DNA of 11,785 nt. Origin: Bryobacterales bacterium. Lineage in GTDB: Bacteria; Acidobacteriota; Terriglobia; Bryobacterales; Bryobacteraceae. Within the stretch, counting starts at the first letter, position 1. Each line of letters opens with the position of its first letter. A program made the position numbers and the translations under genes. Shown here in pieces: positions 6,115-11,785 of this stretch. The stretch covers positions 1 through 11,785 of the forward strand of contig DOZZ01000261.1 of NCBI GenBank assembly GCA_003517725.1, given 5' to 3'. The notes under the pieces are model-generated. The model made no database searches, was not told where the DNA came from, and saw nothing but the letters and a program-made list of their open reading frames with translations.

Positions 6115-9100
6115 TTAAAAAACCAGGCGAACCACCAGCTGCAGGATGCGCGGATCGCGGGCACCGCTGACCGTGCCGAAGCCGTTCCGGTTGTTGACGG
6201 TGCCGTCCGGCTTCAGGTAGAGGTTGGTCGGCGTCGGGTCCGTCAGGCTCTTGAAGTTGATGGTGTTGTTGACGCCATTGAACTGGGTGTGGTTGAACAC
6301 GTTGAAGGCATCGGCGCGCAGCTGGATGCCGACCCTCTCGGTGACTGAAAACTGCTTCTGAAGCGAGAGATCGTAGTTGTTGATGCCGGGGTTGGTCAGG
6401 TAGTTGCGCGGGGCATCCAAACCGATGCTGCCGACCTGTGGCACGGTGAAGGCCGCGGCATTGATGCGGTTGTAGGGGCTATCGGAACCGGTACGCGGGT
6501 TGCCGATAACCTTAACGCGCGGGCCTTCGGTATAGGAGCCCGTGATGTTCTGGTTGCCGACGCCCGGGATGCTGAAGCCCACGTCGTAAGGCGAGCCGGT
6601 CTGCAGCAGCGTCACCCCCGAAACCTGCCAGCCGTTTAGGAGGGCCTGGGTCAGGCGGTTGTCGTAGTGGCCGAAGTGGCGGCTCAGGCTGGGCGCGTCG
6701 TAGACGTAGTTGATGGCCAGGTTATGGCGGCGATCGAACGACGTCGGACCGTAGTTGGCGAAACGGGTCAGGTTGTCGATGCGGATGAAGTCGCCATCGC
6801 CGCTGGTGGTACCGAGCGACTTGCTCCAGGTGTACGCCACACCCAGGAACAGGCCGGCGGCGAAACGCCGCTGCGCCGAGACCTGCAGCGAGTTGTAGTT
6901 GTCGGTGCCGCCCATCTGGTGAATATTGATAGTTCCGTAGCCCGGATAGGGGCGCAGAAAATCCGCGTCATAAGCGTTGCTGCCGAGCAACGCCTTGGGG
7001 TTGGCCTTGACCTTCGTCGGGTCCTGATTTTGCGGCAGGAAAGTGGCGCCGTAAGGAATCGCGTTGAAGTTCTCGTTCTCCAGCAGGTGGCGCGCTTGCG
7101 AACCGACATAGGAAGTATCCAGCACAATCTGGTAAGGCAGTTTGGTCTGGACGCCCAGGCTGTAGTTGTAGACGGTCGGCACTTTGCCGTCGTAGCTGAA
7201 GCCGTAGATGCCGAGCGGCGCCAGCAGCACGTTGGCGGGATTGATCTGGCTGACCAGACCGTTCACCAGCGTCGGCGAAAGGGTGCTGGGCGGGTTGGTC
7301 AGCATGTCGAAGGTTTCGTTGCCTTGGAAGCGGTCGTAGAAGATACCGGCGCCGCCGCGGACCACCAGGTTCTGCTTGCCGGTGACGTCATAGGCGAAGC
7401 CGAAGCGCGGGGCATAGTGCACGCCGCGGTTCTTCATCAAGCCGTTGGGAATGCCTTTACCCGCCACGGAGATGCCGTCGGTGATGCTGCCCACGCCAGG
7501 AACGATCTTGCCGATGGCCGTGGCCGGCAGGATGGCCCCGTTCAACGGATTGATCGCGGCTTTTTTGCCGTTGGCATCGAAGCCGGGCCGGAACAGTACG
7601 TCGGCTTGCGCCGGATCATACTGGTCGGGACGGAACGAAGAGGTCTGCAGCGCGGCATCGTACTGCGGCTGGATGATTTCGAAGCGCAGGCCGTAGTCGA
7701 GCGTCAAGCGGCGCGTGACCTTCCAGGTGTCCTGCACGTACCACTCGATGTTCCAGTAGCGGTATTTGCCGGTGAGGTACTTCGACGCCTGATTGAAGCT
7801 GTTGTAAATACCGAGCGCCGCATTGGCAAAGCCGTATTGCGAGTCGAACGGGTTGCCCGAGTTGTCGCTGAAATCGTAGTTGCCGTTGGCGCTGGCAAAC
7901 GAAGTTTGATCTTTGCGGCTGCGCTGCAGGTAAAGACCACCTTTGATGACGTGCTGATTCCACACCTTGCTGATGTTGTCGATGCCTTCAATGGTGGTGT
8001 TGTAGTTAAAGAAGGGTGCGTTGTTGGTGCCGAATGACGCGGTATTGGCGATGCGCGAACCGTTGAATCCGAAAGCCGGGATGAAGTCGTGCTGGACGGC
8101 ATCCGGATACAGAAGATTCAGTCCGGTCAGGCCCAGCGTGGCGCGCGAAAGGCCGCTGTTCACCGGATCGATGTTGATCTGGTTGTGGCTGAAACCCCAG
8201 GTGGACTCGTTAGTCAGCGTCGGGCTGGCGATCCAGGTGGCGCTCACGGCCACGCTTTTGCCGGGCCGGGCGTCGGTGATCGGCACTAGCGGGATGGAGG
8301 AGCCCAGAACGAACGAGCCGTAGTACGACGTCACGGCGTCATTGTTGTGGACATAGTGGCCGAACACCTTCCACTTGCTGCTGATGTTGTAGTCCATGCG
8401 CAACAGGTCTTCGCGCCGCGGATAGGAATCGGAGATCTGCGAACGGAAGTTGTAGCCGCTCTTGACGAACTGCGAAGCGTTGGGCAGCGGGTAAGCTTTC
8501 AGGATCGCCACGCCCGGAGCGAAGAGGCGGCTCGCCGGGATGCGCCCGAGCACGCCGCCATCGGCGAAACAGCCGGCCGTGTTGCTGGAGCTGCAGGGCA
8601 GACCGGTGGTGTAATCGCGGATATAAGGGTACGGGTTACCGTTCTTGTCCACACTTTGCGAAAAATCGCCCTGGCGCTCGAGCGCCGTGGGCACGGTGCG
8701 GTCGCGCTCGCTCTGGGGTTTCAGCTGCTGCTGGTATTCCTGGCTCCAAAAAAAGAACAGCTTGTCGTGGCTGCGGTTGAACACCTTGGGGATGAACGCC
8801 GGACCGCCGATGGTGTAGCCGGCGTCGTTAAAGCGGTATTTCTGGCGCGGCAGGCCATCGCGGTTGCTCTTCCAATTGTTGGCGTTCAGGCCTTCGTTGC
8901 GGTGGAACAGGTAGCCGCTGCCATGAAAAGCGCTGGTGCCGCTCTTGGTTACGACGCTGATCTGTGCGCCGGAGGAGCGGCCATACTCCGCCTGGTAATT
9001 GCTGGTGAGGATCTTGAATTCCTGCACCGAGTCGAGGCTGACGGTGGCCAGCTGGTCGCCGTTGTTGCCCGTATCGACGTTGCCGAGACCGTTGAGAGTC

Positions 9101-9675
9101 AGGTTGTTTTGGTTGAAGCGCGCGCCATTGGCCGAGATGCTGCCCACACCGCCATGTCCGGCGGTCTGCAGGTTGCCGGTGAAGATGGTGCCGGGGATCA
9201 GCTTGGTCAGATCCAGGTAGCTGCGGCTGTTGACCAGCGTGTTCTGCAACTGCTTGCCGACGATGGCTTCAGAGCGCTCGCCGCTTTCGGTCTTGAGTTC
9301 CACCGCCTGCGCCTGCACTTCCACCGTCTCGGCAAGCGAACCGATCTCGAGCTTCAGCACGCCGACCGAAAGTTTGTCGTTGGCGTTGAGGACCTGATCG
9401 CTGACCTGAAAAGCCTTGAAGCCGGAGGACGAAACCTTCAGCGTGTAGGTGCTGGGAAGCAGGTTCGGAAAGGCAAACAGGCCATGCTCATCGGAGGTGG
9501 AACGCACCGATGTCTTCTTGGCCTGGTCGGTGGCGATGATTTCGGCCCCGGCGACGGGCGCGTCACTGGCATCCACGACCGTTCCGGTGATGGAGCCGCT
9601 GCTGGTTTGAGAGAAAGCGCTGCCGGCACACAGGGCCAAGGCGCACAACAATAGATTGATCTTCTTGGATCCCAC
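6115..9675 (-). CDS. Oar-like TonB-dependent receptor with carboxypeptidase-regulatory-like domain (full length)
   Basis: The protein has 1186 residues, the usual length for acidobacterial Oar-like receptors. These are outer-membrane beta-barrels energised through TonB and thought to move large or unusual substrates; the substrate here is unknown. A signal peptide (KKINLLLCALALCAGSAFSQ) ends near residue 22. A carboxypeptidase-regulatory-like beta-sandwich spans about 26-112 (GSITGTVVDASDAPVAGAEI, FPNLLPSTYTLKV). A plug-like region spans about 115-245 (NSRSYLDLTKLIPGT, SANGARFNQNNLTLNGLGN, VVTKSGTSAFHG). The barrel runs from about 245 to the end. It includes WYVQDTWKVTRRLTLDYGLR, a family hallmark, and closes in LQLVVRLVF with a terminal Phe, as expected for BAM-dependent insertion. 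The start is GTG at 9673-9675; no in-frame ATG fits upstream, and an AAGGGG site nine bases upstream supports it. It has its own terminator at 6060-6090 and is divergent from the pseudouridine synthase. It belongs to a different subgroup from the truncated neighbour, judging by low similarity outside conserved motifs. Confidence 0.92.
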   Translation of the reverse strand: MGSKKINLLLCALALCAGSAFSQTSSGSITGTVVDASDAPVAGAEIIATDQAKKTSVRSTSDEHGLFAFPNLLPSTYTLKVSSSGFKAFQVSDQVLNANDKLSVGVLKLEIGSLAETVEVQAQAVELKTESGERSEAIVGKQLQNTLVNSRSYLDLTKLIPGTIFTGNLQTAGHGGVGSISANGARFNQNNLTLNGLGNVDTGNNGDQLATVSLDSVQEFKILTSNYQAEYGRSSGAQISVVTKSGTSAFHGSGYLFHRNEGLNANNWKSNRDGLPRQKYRFNDAGYTIGGPAFIPKVFNRSHDKLFFFWSQEYQQQLKPQSERDRTVPTALERQGDFSQSVDKNGNPYPYIRDYTTGLPCSSSNTAGCFADGGVLGRIPASRLFAPGVAILKAYPLPNASQFVKSGYNFRSQISDSYPRREDLLRMDYNISSKWKVFGHYVHNNDAVTSYYGSFVLGSSIPLVPITDARPGKSVAVSATWIASPTLTNESTWGFSHNQINIDPVNSGLSRATLGLTGLNLLYPDAVQHDFIPAFGFNGSRIANTASFGTNNAPFFNYNTTIEGIDNISKVWNQHVIKGGLYLQRSRKDQTSFASANGNYDFSDNSGNPFDSQYGFANAALGIYNSFNQASKYLTGKYRYWNIEWYVQDTWKVTRRLTLDYGLRFEIIQPQYDAALQTSSFRPDQYDPAQADVLFRPGFDANGKKAAINPLNGAILPATAIGKIVPGVGSITDGISVAGKGIPNGLMKNRGVHYAPRFGFAYDVTGKQNLVVRGGAGIFYDRFQGNETFDMLTNPPSTLSPTLVNGLVSQINPANVLLAPLGIYGFSYDGKVPTVYNYSLGVQTKLPYQIVLDTSYVGSQARHLLENENFNAIPYGATFLPQNQDPTKVKANPKALLGSNAYDADFLRPYPGYGTINIHQMGGTDNYNSLQVSAQRRFAAGLFLGVAYTWSKSLGTTSGDGDFIRIDNLTRFANYGPTSFDRRHNLAINYVYDAPSLSRHFGHYDNRLTQALLNGWQVSGVTLLQTGSPYDVGFSIPGVGNQNITGSYTEGPRVKVIGNPRTGSDSPYNRINAAAFTVPQVGSIGLDAPRNYLTNPGINNYDLSLQKQFSVTERVGIQLRADAFNVFNHTQFNGVNNTINFKSLTDPTPTNLYLKPDGTVNNRNGFGTVSGARDPRILQLVVRLVF

Positions 9676-9774
9676 TGAGAAAGTCCCCTTACGGAAATTT
9701 ACGAGCCCCGATGGCGTCAGTATACACGAATTTAAAATTTGTTTTTAGTGCGAAACAAACCCTTGCGAGGTCTA
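9676..9774. promoter_or_regulatory. Divergent promoter region between the receptor and pseudouridine synthase genes
   Basis: The 99 bases between two divergent starts include an AT-rich core at about 9721-9748. Minus-strand TATACT (plus strand 9719-9724) is a candidate -10 for the receptor and would give a leader of roughly 35-40 bases. No TTGACA-like -35 is visible 16-18 bases upstream of it. On the plus strand TAAAAT at 9733-9738 is a weak -10 candidate for the pseudouridine synthase, again without a good -35. The promoter assignments are inferences from position and base composition. Confidence 0.4.
9685..9690 (-). promoter_or_regulatory. Ribosome binding site supporting a GTG start for the full-length receptor
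   Basis: Minus-strand AAGGGG sits nine bases before GTG at 9673-9675. Together with the signal peptide that follows at once, it makes GTG the most likely start. Confidence 0.6.
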
Positions 9775-10707
9775 ATGCGCGATGATCGTGAAGCATTGCA
9801 AACACACCCGGAGGATCGCGGCAAACGGCTCGACTCGCTGCTGCAGGAGCGCCTGCCGCAATACAGCCGCTCACGCCTGCAAACCTGGATTAAAGCCGGT
9901 TTGGTGACGGTGGATGGCGCCCCACAACGCGCCAGCTATACCATTCGCGGCGGCGAGGCGATCGCGGTGACTCCGGCTGACTTGCCCCCGCTGCGGGCCG
10001 AAGCGGAGGCGATCGAGCTGAGCGTTTTGTATGAAGACGACGCGCTGATCGCCATCGACAAGCCGGCCGGCATGGTGGTGCATGCCGGGGCCGGCGTCCA
10101 TTCGGGCACGCTGGCCAATGCGCTGGTGCACCGCTTCCAGTCGCTTTCGAGCCTGGGCGGGGAGCAGCGGCCGGGCATCGTGCACCGCCTGGACCGCTAC
10201 ACAAGCGGCGTGATCCTGGTGGCCAAGACCGACACCGCGCACCACCGGCTGGCGGCGCAGTTTGCCGCGCGCGAGACCCGCAAGATCTACCTGGCCATGG
10301 TGCATCGCGCCATGCCCGCGATGGCCGGACGCATCGAGAAGCCTATTGCGCGAGACCCCGTGCACCGCACGCGCATGACGGCGCGCCTGGCTTTAGGGCG
10401 CGCGGCGATCACCGAATACCGCGTGCTCCAGCAGTACCGCTTATTCAGTTATCTGGAAGTACGCATTCTGACCGGCCGCACGCACCAGATTCGCGTGCAC
10501 CTGGCCAGCATCGGGCACCCCGTCGCGGGTGATCGCCTGTATGGCGCGCCGGCGGCCGTGCCGGGCATCGCTCCGCTCGAGCGCTACTTCCTGCACGCGC
10601 ACCAGATTTCTTTCGCGCATCCGTTGAGCGGCGAACCGCTGACCATCCGGTCGCCGCTGCCAGCCGACCTGGCTGCGTGGAAGGCCGGATTACCGGACGT
10701 ACAATAG
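9775..10707 (+). CDS. rluD: RluA-family 23S rRNA pseudouridine synthase (RluD-like)
   Basis: The enzyme isomerises specific uridines in 23S rRNA to pseudouridine in the cytoplasm; the E. coli RluD sites are 1911, 1915 and 1917. The protein has 310 residues, normal for the family. Residues about 17-65 form an S4 RNA-binding domain (RLDSLLQERL, SRSRLQTWIKAGLVTVDG). The catalytic domain follows, with DDALIAIDKPAGMVVHAG near 88-105 and the active-site motif HRLDRYTSG at 137-145, where Asp140 is the catalytic aspartate. GRTHQIRVHLASIGHPVAGD is the conserved C-terminal signature. The common HRLDKDTSG form is changed to R-Y after the Asp, which leaves the catalytic residue intact. I chose ATG at 9775, with GAGG four bases upstream. 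A TTG at 9739 would add 12 residues that do not look like the family. Specificity (RluD versus RluC) cannot be decided from sequence reading alone. Confidence 0.9.
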   Translation: MRDDREALQTHPEDRGKRLDSLLQERLPQYSRSRLQTWIKAGLVTVDGAPQRASYTIRGGEAIAVTPADLPPLRAEAEAIELSVLYEDDALIAIDKPAGMVVHAGAGVHSGTLANALVHRFQSLSSLGGEQRPGIVHRLDRYTSGVILVAKTDTAHHRLAAQFAARETRKIYLAMVHRAMPAMAGRIEKPIARDPVHRTRMTARLALGRAAITEYRVLQQYRLFSYLEVRILTGRTHQIRVHLASIGHPVAGDRLYGAPAAVPGIAPLERYFLHAHQISFAHPLSGEPLTIRSPLPADLAAWKAGLPDVQ

Positions 10708-10718
10708 AAACACACCTG

Positions 10719-11651
10719 ATGAGATTTTCAGCCAAGTTGCGCGCCGGCTTTGGGACGGCCCTATGCCTGGCCACGGCCCTGGCTCAGAATCCGGGCGCCG
10801 CGCCTCCTGCCGACCCTAACCGCATCATCCTGGACGTCACCCGCGTCAACATGCTGTTCACCGTGACCGACAAGAAGGGCCGCTTCATTACGGATCTGGG
10901 GAAAGACGACTTCCAGGTGCTCGAGAGCAAGAGGGAACAGACCATCCAGCAGTTCACCGCCGAGAGCAACCTGCCGCTGCGACTGGCCATTCTGATCGAT
11001 ACCAGTAACAGCGTGCGCGACCGCTTTAAATTTGAGCAGCAGGCGGCCATCGACTTTATCAACAGCACCGTGCGGCCGCGCCAGGATAAAGCCATGGTCG
11101 TGAGCTTCGACAGTTCCACCGAACTGGTGGCGGACCTGATCGACGACCCCGAGAAACTGGCCAAGGCCATTCGCAGTCTGCGCCCCGGCGGCGGCACCGC
11201 GCTTTACGACGCGCTCTTTTTCGCTTGTCAGGAGAAGCTCGGCAAAGATCAGCCGCTCGACAAATACCGGCGCGCCATTATCATCGTCAGCGACGGCGAC
11301 GATAACCAGAGCCGTAAAACGCGGGAGCAGGCGCTCGAGATGGCGCAGAAAGCAGATGCCGTTATTTACGCCATTTCGACCAACATTTCGCGCATTGAAA
11401 ACGAGGGCGACAAAGTGCTGCGCTATTTGACGGCTGAAACGGGAGGCCAGGCGTTCTTTCCGTTCAAAGCCGAAGATCTATCGCAGTCGTTTGAGAATAT
11501 CGCCAACGAACTGCGCCACCAATACAACATTTTCTACCGCCCCGACCCGCTGCGGGCCGACGGCCTCTACCATCGCGTCGACCTGAAGGTAAAGGGGCGC
11601 AAAGACCTGGTTGTGCGGGCGCGTAAGGGTTATTACGCGCCGGCGCTGTAA
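10719..11651 (+). CDS. Secreted VWFA-related (acidobacterial type) von Willebrand factor A domain protein
   Basis: The protein has 310 residues. A signal peptide (FGTALCLATALAQ, cleavage about residue 22-23) sends it out of the cytoplasm. A beta-rich segment at about 35-85 (ILDVTRVNMLFTVTDKKGRF, LGKDDFQVLE) matches the N-terminal part of the acidobacterial VWFA-related family. The VWA domain runs from about 87 to 275 and keeps a full metal-ion site: D94-T-S96-N-S98, T160 in RPGGGTALYDA, and D192 in IIIVSDGDDN. The C-terminus (RPDPLRADGLYHRVDLKVKG, RKGYYAPAL) is also typical of the family. It probably binds a protein or surface partner through Mg2+; no enzyme activity is implied. The start is ATG at 10719, 11 bases after the stop of the pseudouridine synthase gene. 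The ribosome site is poor, which fits translational coupling or an operon. An earlier in-frame ATG at 10677 would overlap that gene and put 14 polar residues before the signal peptide. Confidence 0.88.
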   Translation: MRFSAKLRAGFGTALCLATALAQNPGAAPPADPNRIILDVTRVNMLFTVTDKKGRFITDLGKDDFQVLESKREQTIQQFTAESNLPLRLAILIDTSNSVRDRFKFEQQAAIDFINSTVRPRQDKAMVVSFDSSTELVADLIDDPEKLAKAIRSLRPGGGTALYDALFFACQEKLGKDQPLDKYRRAIIIVSDGDDNQSRKTREQALEMAQKADAVIYAISTNISRIENEGDKVLRYLTAETGGQAFFPFKAEDLSQSFENIANELRHQYNIFYRPDPLRADGLYHRVDLKVKGRKDLVVRARKGYYAPAL

Positions 11652-11785
11652 CTAAACAATTAGATGCCGCGAGGGGCATGACTCGGAACCCGGCGGGCTG
11701 AAGGCCGCTGGGGGTCGAAACCTGCCCCGCAAGACCAATGTCACCAAAGGTGTCACCAAAGGGGTCGCCAAAGGGTCGCCAAAGG
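11652..11785. other. Non-coding tail after the VWA gene
   Basis: No convincing gene is seen in these 134 bases. ATGCC (11664-11668) can pair with GGCAT (11675-11679) around a six-base loop, 12 bases past the VWA stop, but no T run follows. It is a weak terminator candidate at best. The right end is a short tandem repeat, listed separately. Confidence 0.4.
11739..11785. repeat. 12-base tandem repeat, at least four copies, running off the window
   Basis: Two identical copies of TGTCACCAAAGG (11739-11750, 11751-11762) are followed by GGTCGCCAAAGG (11763-11774) and the 11-base GTCGCCAAAGG (11775-11785). The conserved core is GTCRCCAAAGG. The unit length is a multiple of three, so all frames remain periodic. 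An ATG at 11738 would read a Ser-Pro-Lys-rich start, but no ribosome site supports it. The array may continue to the right. Confidence 0.8.

Noticed and set aside
5823..6164. Minus-strand ORF of about 113 codons between the two receptors
   Set aside because: It overlaps the end of the full-length receptor and its terminator, has no recognisable content, and its stop abuts the next gene's start only by chance.
6667..9654. Two long plus-strand open frames (6667-8037 and 8347-9654) opposite the full-length receptor
   Set aside because: Both are antisense to a clear 1186-residue receptor, with low-complexity Val/Ala/Gly/Arg content and no family motifs.
9739..9774. TTG start adding 12 residues to the pseudouridine synthase
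   Set aside because: The extension is unlike the family N-terminus, while ATG at 9775 has a GAGG site and gives the normal length.
11464..11679. Minus-strand frame entering from the right edge through the tandem repeat
   Set aside because: It runs antisense over the end of the VWA gene with no ribosome site or family content.
11739..11785. Possible CRISPR array
   Set aside because: The units are 12 bases and directly abut, with no spacers, so this is a plain tandem repeat.

Overview
The window reads like a chromosomal segment from a GC-rich member of the Acidobacteriota, probably near Solibacter/Bryobacter. This is inferred from gene content and was not tested by search. The pointers are two very large Oar-like TonB-dependent receptors with an N-terminal carboxypeptidase-regulatory-like domain, a secreted von Willebrand factor A protein of the acidobacterial 'VWFA-related' type, and a large exported HEAT-repeat protein with c-type heme motifs and a planctomycete/acidobacterial-style C-terminal cytochrome domain. 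I see no tRNA, rRNA, CRISPR array, transposase or phage gene.

Layout, left to right. (1) 1-258, plus strand: the 3' end of a gene that starts outside the window. (2) 259-420: a convergent intergenic gap with two imperfect hairpins. (3) 421-3633, minus strand: an exported 1070-residue HEAT/cytochrome-c-like protein. (4) 3634-3963: a decayed stretch holding the first ~40 codons of an ECF sigma factor (3794-3916, minus) and the last four codons of a receptor barrel. (5) 3964-5823, minus strand: an Oar-like receptor of 619 residues, about half the family's length. (6) 5824-6059: its upstream region. (7) 6060-6090: a textbook Rho-independent terminator for the next gene. (8) 6115-9675, minus strand: a full-length 1186-residue Oar-like receptor. 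(9) 9676-9774: a divergent, AT-rich promoter region. (10) 9775-10707, plus strand: an RluA/RluD-family pseudouridine synthase. (11) 10719-11651, plus strand: the secreted VWA protein, 11 bases downstream and probably cotranscribed. (12) 11652-11785: a non-coding tail ending in a 12-base tandem repeat that runs off the window.

The most interesting signal is in regions 4 and 5. The short receptor stops with TAG at 3964-3966 just where the second half of the barrel should begin. The next four codons in the same frame read K-L-S-F followed by a second TAG (3949-3951), which is the usual ending of these barrels. This looks like an in-frame internal deletion of roughly 550 codons whose junction happened to create a stop codon. 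Immediately downstream lies an ECF sigma factor fragment cut off after region 2.1. Two neighbouring lesions suggest a receptor plus sigma-factor locus that is being eroded between intact genes. Nothing in the window supports a new defence, mobile or biosynthetic system.

Functionally, the intact genes point to outer-membrane transport of an unknown substrate (8), periplasmic electron transfer or a heme-bearing scaffold (3), rRNA modification (10) and a secreted metal-dependent adhesion module (11). Apart from the 10/11 pair and the receptor/sigma-factor remnant, I see no reason to link them into one pathway.
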